Part shown: positions 9,347 to 15,644 of the stretch, piece by piece | Numbering within the stretch: position 1 is the first letter of the stretch | Layout: each line of letters opens with the position of its first letter | DNA from: Atopobium sp. UBA6362 | GTDB lineage: Bacteria > Actinomycetota > Coriobacteriia > Coriobacteriales > Atopobiaceae | Direction of reading: 5' to 3' | Assembly: GCA_002440065.1 (NCBI GenBank) | Contig: DJRK01000021.1 | Coordinates: 9,166-27,911, forward strand | DNA: 18,746 bases | Translations under genes and position numbers: made by a program | Notes under the pieces: model-generated | What the model saw: only the letters and a program-made list of their open reading frames with translations | Databases searched by the model: none | Told to the model about the DNA's origin: nothing

Positions 9347-9436
9347 GGAGGGGTGGCAGAGTGGTTGAATGCGGCGGTCTCGAAAACCGTTTACCCCTTC
9401 GGGGGTACGAGGGTTCGAATCCCTCCTCCTCCGCCA
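9347..9436 (+). tRNA. tRNA-Ser (anticodon CGA)
   Basis: The acceptor stem GGAGGGG (9347-9353) pairs with CTCCTCC (9426-9432, one G-U). Discriminator G is at 9433 and CCA is encoded at 9434-9436. The anticodon loop CTCGAAA places CGA at 9381-9383, reading UCG. The long variable arm (TTTACCCCTTCGGGGGTA region) and GGTTCGAATCC T-arm are class II serine features. Confidence 0.96.
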
Positions 9437-9446
9437 TTGCATGTTC

Positions 9447-9477
9447 AGGACCGGTTCAGGCGAGCCGGTCCTTTTTT
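9447..9477 (+). terminator. Rho-independent terminator of the tRNA-Ser transcript
   Basis: Stem AGGACCGG / CCGGTCCT (arms 9447-9454 and 9465-9472) is followed by a six-T run at 9472-9477, ten bases after the tRNA-Ser(CGA) CCA end. Confidence 0.85.
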
Positions 9478-9518
9478 GTATATCTTTATGGCATCGCCAT
9501 CGACTGATTGGAGCTGTT

Positions 9519-10754
9519 ATGGCAGCGAACGTGAATCTCGACGGCTTCCAGGACCACGGGTACTTCTCGCGCGCCTGGGCGCTCGTTACGCAAGAAAAGG
9601 GCTGGTGGAAGCCGGTGCTCCTGCTTGGCTTGGCCACGCTTGTGCCCATCGTGGGGCCGATCGCCGTGCTCGGCTATTGCCTGGAGTGGGCGCGCCGCAT
9701 CGCCTGGGGGTCGACCGCCGCTCCCGAGCGCCACGTGAAGGTGGGGGAGCTCCTGGCGTCCGGCTGGCGCGGCATCGTGGTGCTCCTGGGCTGGGCGATC
9801 GTCAGCGGTATCGTGGGAGGCATCCTTGGCAAAGTCCCCGTCCTCGGAGGGCTTCTCGGCTTTGCATGGAGCATCTTCTCCATCTTCCTGGGGATGCTGT
9901 TCATGGTCGCCGCCGCCCGCGCCACGATTTACCAGAGCTTCAAGGCCGGCTATCGCGCGAAGACCATATGGGAGATGGGTCGCCGCGACCCGATGGGCCT
10001 TCTTCGTGTATGGCTCATCAGGCTCGTGTCGGGAATCGTCATCGGCTTCGTGTCGCTCTGCATCGTCGTGCCGGCGATCGTCAAGGTGATCCCGTACGCG
10101 ATCAATTTCTTTGAGTACGGCTACTACGGCTACGCGAGCGACTACGAGATCCTGTATTTCCTGAGTAACGTCCTGGGCGACCTGGGCCCGGCCATCATCT
10201 GGACCGTCGTGATCGGGCTTGTGCTCGCAGCTGTGGTGAATCTCTTGACCTACGCGGCGATCGGCCTGTGGCTGCGCCAGTTCGACGTCCCCGCCTGGGG
10301 CAAGGACGAGGACCCGCTGCCTCAGAGCGCCACCGCTGTCGAGGAGCCCAACGGCCTGCCCAAGGCGCCCGAGCCGTCTGAGCCTGCGGCCTCGAGCGAG
10401 CCGGAGCCGCCTGCCGCCGAGGCCGCGCCCGCTCCGGTGCCCGGTGCACCTGTGGTCGCCGAGAAGCCCGCTGAGGACGCCACTCCCGCACAGCCCGAAC
10501 CTGCCGAGGCCCCGCACGCGGCGATCCCCATGCCGCCCGTGAGCGAGCCCGAGCCACCCGTCCCCGGCACGGAGGATTCGGACTCCGACGACGACTCCGA
10601 CCCCCTCGACGGGGCCGAGGTCGTCGAGGTGGAGCCCGTGGCCCAGAAGGCCGCGGTGCCTGAGGTCCCCGCGGCGAATGAGACACCCGCTCCGAACGAG
10701 GCGCCTGCGGCAACCGGGGAGCCGCCCGCGGAGGAAAACGCGCCGCTTGAGTAG
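9519..10754 (+). CDS. DUF4013-family membrane protein with long acidic Pro/Ala/Glu tail
   Basis: A 411-residue protein. Residues 1-260 match the DUF4013 pattern: a soluble start, then W-W-K-P-V-L-L-L-G and a GPIAVLGYCLEWARR segment. Further hydrophobic stretches fall near residues 31-54, 85-102, 107-133, 164-195 and 224-252. Residues 262-411 are low complexity, rich in Pro, Ala and Glu with an Asp/Ser cluster (EDSDSDDDSDP), and probably disordered and cytoplasmic. Function of the family is unknown. The ATG at 9519 is chosen because GGAG (9510-9513) lies just upstream; a longer reading would start inside tRNA-Ser(CGA). It is a stand-alone gene between the tRNA terminator and the gap before rpsF. 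Confidence 0.82.
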   Translation: MAANVNLDGFQDHGYFSRAWALVTQEKGWWKPVLLLGLATLVPIVGPIAVLGYCLEWARRIAWGSTAAPERHVKVGELLASGWRGIVVLLGWAIVSGIVGGILGKVPVLGGLLGFAWSIFSIFLGMLFMVAAARATIYQSFKAGYRAKTIWEMGRRDPMGLLRVWLIRLVSGIVIGFVSLCIVVPAIVKVIPYAINFFEYGYYGYASDYEILYFLSNVLGDLGPAIIWTVVIGLVLAAVVNLLTYAAIGLWLRQFDVPAWGKDEDPLPQSATAVEEPNGLPKAPEPSEPAASSEPEPPAAEAAPAPVPGAPVVAEKPAEDATPAQPEPAEAPHAAIPMPPVSEPEPPVPGTEDSDSDDDSDPLDGAEVVEVEPVAQKAAVPEVPAANETPAPNEAPAATGEPPAEENAPLE

Positions 10755-10797
10755 CCCTCGCCCGGCGATTTGTGTAGAAGATATGCCTTAATTCCAA

Positions 10798-10831
10798 GCC
10801 CAACGCGCCCAAGGATCCTGACGCGTTGGGC
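10798..10831 (+). terminator. Possible terminator hairpin after the DUF4013 gene
   Basis: Arms of 10 bp, GCCCAACGCG (10798-10807) and CGCGTTGGGC (10822-10831), are perfect and separated by 14 nt. The downstream sequence lacks a U-tract, so Rho-independent action is uncertain. Confidence 0.45.
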
Positions 10832-11003
10832 CTGGCCTGTTACTGGTTAAAAAGCCCGTCTACCAGCCGCTAGATACGTGGCAGCCAAGTGCTAGGAACC
10901 ATCTGCTAGGCTTCGGGAAACAACAAACGGGTGCTGCGAAGAAGTGCGAATTGAGGGGATACGGCGCATAAGCGGGAAGTCTGCGTATGTCAAGGCTCGG
11001 GTG

Positions 11004-11012
11004 TGTTAAGAT
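11004..11012 (+). promoter_or_regulatory. Candidate extended -10 promoter for the rpsF operon
   Basis: TGTTAAGAT reads as TG-n-TAAGAT, an extended -10. No good -35 is seen 17 bp upstream. A start near 11019 would give a leader of about 70 nt containing the hairpin at 11032-11062. Confidence 0.4.
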
Positions 11013-11031
11013 TCACCACCGAACCTTTCCT

Positions 11032-11062
11032 GCTCCGGGCGCTAACCTTCACTTCCCGGAGC
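11032..11062 (+). promoter_or_regulatory. rpsF leader hairpin, possible S6:S18 autoregulatory element
   Basis: GCTCCGGG (11032-11039) and CCCGGAGC (11055-11062) form a perfect 8-bp stem with a 15-nt loop, 11 nt before the rpsF Shine-Dalgarno. A CCG word lies just upstream (CACCACCGAACC, 11015-11026). S6:S18 leaders in other bacteria combine a hairpin with a CCG motif. The match is suggestive only. Confidence 0.4.
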
Positions 11063-11086
11063 CATCAGCCCAGAGGAGGTGACCAC

Positions 11087-11380
11087 ATGAAGGCCTATGA
11101 ACTGCTGTATTTCGTCGATCCCACGGCAAACGAGGAGACTCGCGCCGGCGCTATGAAGCGCATCGACGTCGCCATCACTGGTGAGGGCGGCACGATCGAC
11201 AGCGTCGAGGACTGGGGCAAGCGTAAGCTCGCCTTCGAGATCGACGACCTCACGGAGGGCGACTACACCCTCGTCAACTTCCACGCAGATCCCACCCAGA
11301 TCGCCGAGCTCGACCGAGTTCTGCGCATCAACGACGCCGTTAAGCGTCACATGATCACGCGCCGCGAGGATCGTGACTAG
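11087..11380 (+). CDS. rpsF: 30S ribosomal protein S6
   Basis: A 97-residue protein of normal S6 length. It begins MKAYELLYFVDP and contains the family core WGKRKLAFEIDDLTEGDYTL and the end VLRINDAVKRHMITR. S6 binds S18 and the central domain of 16S rRNA in the small-subunit platform. The ATG is set by a strong GAGGAGGTGA Shine-Dalgarno at 11073-11082. It is the first gene of the rpsF-ssb-rpsR-DUF2232-rplI run. A 6-bp GC hairpin (11396-11413) lies in the gap to ssb, perhaps tuning S6 against SSB levels. Confidence 0.97.
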   Translation: MKAYELLYFVDPTANEETRAGAMKRIDVAITGEGGTIDSVEDWGKRKLAFEIDDLTEGDYTLVNFHADPTQIAELDRVLRINDAVKRHMITRREDRD

Positions 11381-11432
11381 GAATCGCTTGGAAGCGCGGG
11401 CTTCTTGGCCCGCATGGGAGGGAGTGAGCAAG

Positions 11433-11951
11433 ATGAGCATCAACCGAGTGACCATCACGGGCAACCTTACGAGGGACCCCGAGCTTCGCGCGACGGGCAG
11501 CGGCACGCAGATCCTGCACTTCGGCGTCGCCGTGAACGACCGTCGCCGCAACCAGCAGACCGGAGAGTGGGAGGACTACCCCAACTTCGTGGACTGCGTG
11601 GTGTTTGGCGCCCGCGCTGAGCCTCTCTCGCGCTTCCTCTCCAAGGGTTCGAAGGTTGCCATCGAGGGCAAGCTTCGATACAGCTCTTGGGAGGCAAAGG
11701 AGGGCGGCCGCCGCAGCAAGCTGGAGGTCGTCGTGGACGAGGTCGAGTTCCTCTCCTCGAGGAACGGCCAGCAGCCCGCCGGCAACGCCGCTCAGCCTTA
11801 CCAGGCCGCCGCACCCGCGGGTTACCCGCAGGTGAGCCAGGGCTACCAGCAGGCCCAGCCGCAGTACGCGGCGCCGGCCTCTCAGCCCGCGGCCCGTCCG
11901 GTTCAGACCCCGCCCCCGGCGGACGTCTACGACGAGGACATCCCGTTTTAA
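11433..11951 (+). CDS. ssb: Single-stranded DNA-binding protein SSB
   Basis: A 172-residue protein. Residues 1 to about 110 form the OB fold: MSINRVTITGNLTRDPELR, then the VNDRRRNQQTGEWEDYPNFVDCVVFG strand region and GSKVAIEGKLRYSSWE. A Gln/Pro/Ala-rich disordered linker follows, ending in the acidic tip DEDIPF, the docking peptide for replication and repair partners. It coats single-stranded DNA at forks and in recombination. ATG 11433 is chosen because the fold begins there and a GGGAGGGAG stretch lies about 9 nt upstream; an earlier in-frame start overlaps rpsF. Placement between rpsF and rpsR is the classic arrangement. Confidence 0.97.
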   Translation: MSINRVTITGNLTRDPELRATGSGTQILHFGVAVNDRRRNQQTGEWEDYPNFVDCVVFGARAEPLSRFLSKGSKVAIEGKLRYSSWEAKEGGRRSKLEVVVDEVEFLSSRNGQQPAGNAAQPYQAAAPAGYPQVSQGYQQAQPQYAAPASQPAARPVQTPPPADVYDEDIPF

Positions 11952-11995
11952 ACATCGGCAGCTCCTAGGGGCTGCATACGAAAGGCAACAAAGAC

Positions 11996-12268
11996 ATGGC
12001 TCAGCAGAAGCAAGATTTTCAGCGCCAGCCGCGTCGCAAGTTCTGCCAGTTCTGCAAGGAGGGGACTGCGTACATCGATTACAAGGATACGCAGCTTCTT
12101 CGTAAGTACATGACCGACCGCGGCAAGATCAAGCCGCGCCGCGTCACTGGCGCTTGCACGCAGCACCAGAGGGACATCGCCAACGCTATCAAGCGCGCCC
12201 GCGAGATGGCCCTTCTGCCCTACACCGTTCCCGTGGTCTCTAGCCGCGGCGGTCGTAACCGCGGTTAA
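11996..12268 (+). CDS. rpsR: 30S ribosomal protein S18, zinc-binding (C+) form
   Basis: A 90-residue protein with the S18 core (IDYKDTQLLRKYMTDRGKIKPRRVTG, then QHQR). Cys17, Cys20, Cys54 and His57 (KFCQFC and GACTQHQ) make the zinc-ligand set of the C+ paralogue, so this copy probably depends on zinc. S18 pairs with S6 on the 30S platform. AAAGG sits about 10 nt before the ATG. Actinobacteria often carry a second, zinc-free S18 elsewhere; none is in this window. Confidence 0.96.
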   Translation: MAQQKQDFQRQPRRKFCQFCKEGTAYIDYKDTQLLRKYMTDRGKIKPRRVTGACTQHQRDIANAIKRAREMALLPYTVPVVSSRGGRNRG

Positions 12269-12303
12269 TGACCGGAACTGCTTCGAGAAGGGACGCGTGA
12301 GCG

Positions 12304-13374
12304 GTGAGCGAGCTTCCAGATCTAGGGCGTCCTCCCGTACCAGAGGGGATGCGCGACGATAAGGGCGCTGGCCCATCGACGCCGGAAAACGGCATCGTCC
12401 TGGCAGGTGAGCCGCACAAGCGGACGAACCGTCGCCAGGTCCCCGCGCTCGCGGGATGCGTCCTGTGCGCACTCGGCGGAGTGGCTGCGTACTTCTTGCA
12501 GCCGGCCGCAAGCCTGCTCGTGGGCCTTGGGGCCCTCGCAGCCGGCGCAGGCAGGTCAAAGGCCCTCAAGGCCCTTTTGGCCGTCTGCACGCTCGCGCTC
12601 GCGGGTCTCGGCGGAATCGCCTTTGGCGTGGCCGGGATCCCGGATGCACTCATCTGCTGCGGCATCGGGCTCGCGTCGGCCTTCTTGGTCGACGAGGGCA
12701 AGATGACCTCGGGGGTGGCGTGCATCGCCGTGGCCGCGGTCGCCGCGCTCCTGCTGGGCGCCGGCGAGCTCGTGGCCCAGGCGCAGGGAATGACCCTCTC
12801 TGCGCAGGTCACCGGCCTGCTTGACCAATACTTGCAGGCAATGGGCTCCGCCGCCGGCCTCACGGCCGCCGACACGAGCCCCGTGGAGCACTTGGTCGGT
12901 CTTCTCTGGCCGGTTGCTTACACGGTGACGGCCCTGCTCGAGTTCCTGTGCGCGTACGCCGGCGCGGCCTTCGCGGCCCAGCGCCGGCAAAGCCCTCGGG
13001 TCGAGGCCCCGCGTTTCGCGGAGTTCGACCTTCCGCTCTGGGTCGTGGCGATCTTCGTCGCGTCCGTCGCGGGCCTCGCGGCGAGCCTCTCGGTTCCCGT
13101 GCTGTCCGGCGACCCGGTCCTCATGGTCATGGGCACCCTGCTCCTGTCCCTGAGGTTCGCCTTCGCCGCGCAGGGGTTCGCGGTCCTCGTGTGGGTCGTT
13201 CAGCGCCGCAAGGCGTCGAGCGCGGCCTTCGCGTTGGCATTGGTGGCAGCGGCTTATCTCGAGGCGCAGTTCATCGTAATGAGCATCGTGGGGCTCTTGG
13301 ACGTGTGGTCCAACTTCCGTCGCCTTCCGCGCGGCAAGAAGGTCACTGTCCAGGACGGTCCGATGCAACAGTAA
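12304..13374 (+). CDS. DUF2232-family multi-pass membrane protein
   Basis: A 356-residue protein starting at GTG, with AGAAGGGA about 10 nt upstream. Residues 1-44 are hydrophilic. About eight hydrophobic segments follow (approximately 45-80, 87-112, 113-128, 137-155, 199-224, 243-268, 271-300 and 308-335), then a basic end (RRLPRGKKV). Genes of the DUF2232 (YybS-like) family commonly sit between rpsR and rplI in Gram-positive genomes, and this position is the main support. The molecular function is not known. The C-terminal VGLLDVWSNFR stretch agrees with the family end. It lies 35 bp after rpsR and 36 bp before rplI, in the same run. Confidence 0.8.
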   Translation: MSELPDLGRPPVPEGMRDDKGAGPSTPENGIVLAGEPHKRTNRRQVPALAGCVLCALGGVAAYFLQPAASLLVGLGALAAGAGRSKALKALLAVCTLALAGLGGIAFGVAGIPDALICCGIGLASAFLVDEGKMTSGVACIAVAAVAALLLGAGELVAQAQGMTLSAQVTGLLDQYLQAMGSAAGLTAADTSPVEHLVGLLWPVAYTVTALLEFLCAYAGAAFAAQRRQSPRVEAPRFAEFDLPLWVVAIFVASVAGLAASLSVPVLSGDPVLMVMGTLLLSLRFAFAAQGFAVLVWVVQRRKASSAAFALALVAAAYLEAQFIVMSIVGLLDVWSNFRRLPRGKKVTVQDGPMQQ

Positions 13375-13410
13375 TGGTCGGCGCAAGCCGACCGACCAAA
13401 GGAGTATCCC

Positions 13411-13947
13411 ATGAAAGTCATCCTCCTGGATGAGCTTCGGGGCAAGGGCGGCGAGGGCGACATCGTAGACGTCGCTCAGGGCTACGCGGAGAACTTCCTG
13501 TTCCCCAACAAGATCGCCCAGCCCGCCACCCCGGGCAACATCAAGCAGCTCGAGCAGCGCCGCAAGAACATTGCCAAGCGCGAGGCCGAGCGCATTGCCA
13601 AGGCGGAGGCCCTCAAGGCCGCCATCGACGGCAAGTCCGTGACCGTCGATGCGAAGATCGGCGAGGAGGGCCAGCTCTTTGGCTCCGTCACCGTCGCTCA
13701 GATCGCCGACGCCATCAAGGCCCAGCTCGGCACCGAGGTCGACCGCAAGCGCGTCGGCCGCGGCAACGCCATCAAGACCGTGGGCGCCCACTCCGTCGAG
13801 GTCAACTTCTACCGCGACATCACCGCTGTGGTGACCGTCCTGGTCGGCGTGACCGAGGCCGAGGCCGCCGCGGAGGCCGCTGAGGAGGAGGCCGAGGTCG
13901 AGGAGACCGAGGCTGCCGCCGAGGAGACCACCGAGGACGCCGAGTAG
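13411..13947 (+). CDS. rplI: 50S ribosomal protein L9 with acidic C-terminal extension
   Basis: A 178-residue protein. Residues 1-50 hold the rRNA-binding N domain with the L9 signature (GKGGEGDIVDVAQGYAENFLFPNKIA). A long charged helix follows (about 50-75), then the C domain (about 75-150, with LFGSVT and HSVEVNFYRDITAVV). The last 28 residues or so are almost all Ala, Glu, Thr and Val, an extension beyond the usual length near 150. L9 binds 23S rRNA near L1 and influences frame maintenance. AAAGGAG sits 8 nt before the ATG. It is the last gene before a strong terminator. Confidence 0.96.
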   Translation: MKVILLDELRGKGGEGDIVDVAQGYAENFLFPNKIAQPATPGNIKQLEQRRKNIAKREAERIAKAEALKAAIDGKSVTVDAKIGEEGQLFGSVTVAQIADAIKAQLGTEVDRKRVGRGNAIKTVGAHSVEVNFYRDITAVVTVLVGVTEAEAAAEAAEEEAEVEETEAAAEETTEDAE

Positions 13948-13974
13948 CCTAGCTGCTCGAACCTCTAAATAGCC

Positions 13975-14021
13975 ATACGGCCTCGTCGCCCCTCGGGGAG
14001 GCGGGGCCGTATTCTTATCTT
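13975..14021 (+). terminator. Strong Rho-independent terminator after rplI
   Basis: ATACGGCC (13975-13982) pairs with GGCCGTAT (14005-14012). The stem continues inward, with a few wobbles, to CCCC-TC-GGGG. It is followed by the T-rich stretch TCTTATCTT. It closes the rpsF-rplI transcript. Confidence 0.88.
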
Positions 14022-14046
14022 CGTGTATGTGGGGCAATCGCGAGCC

Positions 14047-14098
14047 CTCTTGCAAAATGAGACATAAATCCGTGCAAAGATGTCTCATTTTGCAAGAG
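14047..14098. repeat. Perfect 19-bp inverted repeat just upstream of dnaB
   Basis: CTCTTGCAAAATGAGACAT (14047-14065) and its exact reverse complement (14080-14098) flank a 14-nt loop. The right arm ends 8 nt before the dnaB Shine-Dalgarno. It is AT-richer than its surroundings and has no T-run, so it is not a normal terminator. It could be an operator for a dimeric regulator, a structured 5' UTR that could mask the RBS, or a small mobile palindrome. Confidence 0.8.
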
Positions 14099-14118
14099 GT
14101 GCTTTGGAAGGAGCAGAC

Positions 14119-15510
14119 GTGGCCGACGATTACGGGATCAACCCGACTCAGATGACCCTCGAAGGGGGCCACGAGCTGCCGCAGGACCTCGAGGCGGAGT
14201 CCTCGATCCTCTCGGCCATGATGACCTCGACCGAGGCCATGCAGGAGTGCCTTATCTCGCTCGAGCCGGACGACTTCTTCCATCCGTCCAACCGCATCGT
14301 ATTTCTCGCCATCCGCGAGATGTTCAACAAGAACCTGCCCATCGACGCCATCTCGATGGCCGACTATCTGCGCTCCACGGGCGACCTCGACCGCATCGGC
14401 GGCAGGTCCTTCTTGCTGGGGCTGGGCAACAACACGCTTGCGCTCGTGGGTTGGCGCCGCCACATCGAGATGCTCCACCGCGACACCACGCTGCGCAAGA
14501 TGATCCAGGCGTCCGCCCAGATCTCCGCCCTCGCGTTCGACGCGCCGGAGGACACGAAGGAGGTCGTCGACCGCGCCGAGAAGCTCCTGCTGGACGTCAC
14601 GAACCGCGACGTGCGCAAAAGCGAGCAGACCCTCGAGGAGATCATGGCCGACCTCTACGAGGAGCTCGGCGAGCAGGCGAACAGCACCGAGAAGACCCTC
14701 GGCGTCCAGACCGGCTTCAAGACGATCGACGAGACGCTGCTCGGCCTCCGACCTGGCCAGATGATCGTCCTTGGCGCCCGACCCGGCGTGGGCAAGACCT
14801 CGTTTGCCCTGAACCTCGCGACCAACGCGGCGTTTCACGGCGCCTCGGTCGCGTTCTTCTCGCTCGAGATGTCCAAGATGGAGATCGCGCAGCGCCTCCT
14901 GGCGGCGACGGCACGCATCGGCCTGCAGGAGATCCGTTCCGCGCGCATCCGCGACGACCAGTGGCCGCAGATCCTGGAGGCGACCGAAGAGCTCTCGAAG
15001 CTCGATATCGTGATCGACGACACGCCGGGCACGACCGTGACCGAGGTGCGCGCGAAGGCCCGCCGCATGCTGCGCGGCAAGAAGCTCGGCATCGTCATCC
15101 TCGACTACCTGCAGCTCGTTTCCCCGCCGTCGGGCGGCCACCGTGCCGACTCGCGCGCGACCGAGGTCGGCGAGATGTCTCGCGGCATCAAGATCATGGC
15201 GAAGGACCTGGGCGTCCCCGTCGTCGCCCTGTCGCAGCTCAACCGTACCGTCGAGAACCGCACCGGTAAGCGCCCGCAGCTCTCCGACCTGCGCGAATCG
15301 GGCTCCATCGAGCAGGACGCCGATATCGTCTGCTTCCTCGACCGTTCCATGACCGAGGAAGAGGGCGCTCGCGAGGACCGCCCCAACTACGGCGAGACCA
15401 CCTTCATCATCGCCAAGAACCGCTCGGGCACCCTGGCCGACGTCCCGCTCACGTTCCTCGCCGGGTCCACGAAGTTCGTCGAGCTCGACCCGTCGTACAA
15501 CGACGAGTAG
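14119..15510 (+). CDS. dnaB: Replicative DNA helicase DnaB
   Basis: A 463-residue hexameric RecA-fold helicase that unwinds DNA ahead of the replication fork. The N-terminal DnaB domain begins LPQDLEAESSILSAMM (about residues 18-33). After a linker, the ATPase domain shows Walker A GARPGVGKT (residues 219-227), the FFSLEMSK motif, Walker B VILDYLQLV, SQLNR and the end motif DLRESGSIEQDADIV. There is no intein insertion. The GTG at 14119 is preferred, with GGAAGGAG 5 nt upstream and a normal family N-terminus. An in-frame ATG at 14080 lies inside the inverted repeat and has no RBS. Its nearness to rplI is common. Confidence 0.97.
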   Translation: MADDYGINPTQMTLEGGHELPQDLEAESSILSAMMTSTEAMQECLISLEPDDFFHPSNRIVFLAIREMFNKNLPIDAISMADYLRSTGDLDRIGGRSFLLGLGNNTLALVGWRRHIEMLHRDTTLRKMIQASAQISALAFDAPEDTKEVVDRAEKLLLDVTNRDVRKSEQTLEEIMADLYEELGEQANSTEKTLGVQTGFKTIDETLLGLRPGQMIVLGARPGVGKTSFALNLATNAAFHGASVAFFSLEMSKMEIAQRLLAATARIGLQEIRSARIRDDQWPQILEATEELSKLDIVIDDTPGTTVTEVRAKARRMLRGKKLGIVILDYLQLVSPPSGGHRADSRATEVGEMSRGIKIMAKDLGVPVVALSQLNRTVENRTGKRPQLSDLRESGSIEQDADIVCFLDRSMTEEEGAREDRPNYGETTFIIAKNRSGTLADVPLTFLAGSTKFVELDPSYNDE

Positions 15511-15528
15511 CCGGACGACCATCTCGCC

Positions 15529-15562
15529 TCCCCACGAGACGTCTGTCCCCACGAGACGTCTG
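15529..15562. repeat. Tandem 17-bp direct repeat with internal palindrome
   Basis: TCCCCACGAGACGTCTG occurs twice back to back with no mismatch (15529-15545 and 15546-15562). Each copy holds the 8-bp palindrome AGACGTCT. It sits between dnaB and the purA promoter, starting 19 bp past the dnaB stop. Two helically spaced palindromes upstream of a -10 suggest an operator, but no regulator is recognised. Confidence 0.8.
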
Positions 15563-15603
15563 CGTGCCCCGCGTTTGGTCCTTCTTAGCTAGTTCGCAAT
15601 GCT

Positions 15604-15609
15604 TATAAT
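15604..15609 (+). promoter_or_regulatory. purA promoter -10 element
   Basis: A perfect TATAAT. Predicted start near 15616 gives a leader of about 29 nt before the purA ATG. The -35 position (around 15581-15586, CTTCTT) is poor, which would fit activator dependence or simple weakness. Confidence 0.55.
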
Positions 15610-15644
15610 CGAACCGTATGTCTCAATTCAAAGAGAGGAACCAC

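Larger units (their letters stand above)
10755..11086. other. Gene-free region upstream of rpsF
   Basis: No convincing coding frame is seen on either strand. It holds a perfect hairpin with arms GCCCAACGCG / CGCGTTGGGC at 10798-10831. This is placed to end the DUF4013 transcript but has no T-run. It also holds three CTAG-containing words at 10869-10909, a candidate extended -10 promoter (11004-11012) and the rpsF leader hairpin (11032-11062). Confidence 0.6.

Noticed and set aside
9369..9518. N-terminal extension of the DUF4013 gene to 9369
   Set aside because: It runs through tRNA-Ser(CGA) and the terminator behind it. The ATG at 9519 has its own GGAG.
14080..14118. ATG at 14080 as the dnaB start
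   Set aside because: It lies inside the inverted-repeat arm with no Shine-Dalgarno. GTG 14119 has GGAAGGAG at good spacing and matches the usual DnaB N-terminus.
14119..15510. Intein in dnaB, a common insertion site
   Set aside because: Walker A, Walker B and the C-terminal motifs follow at normal distances and the total length is 463 residues.
12556..15552. A 998-codon open frame on the minus strand opposite the DUF2232, rplI and dnaB genes
   Set aside because: It lies antisense to well-recognised genes and crosses their terminator. It reads as Arg/Leu/Gly-rich low-information protein typical of high-GC shadow frames.
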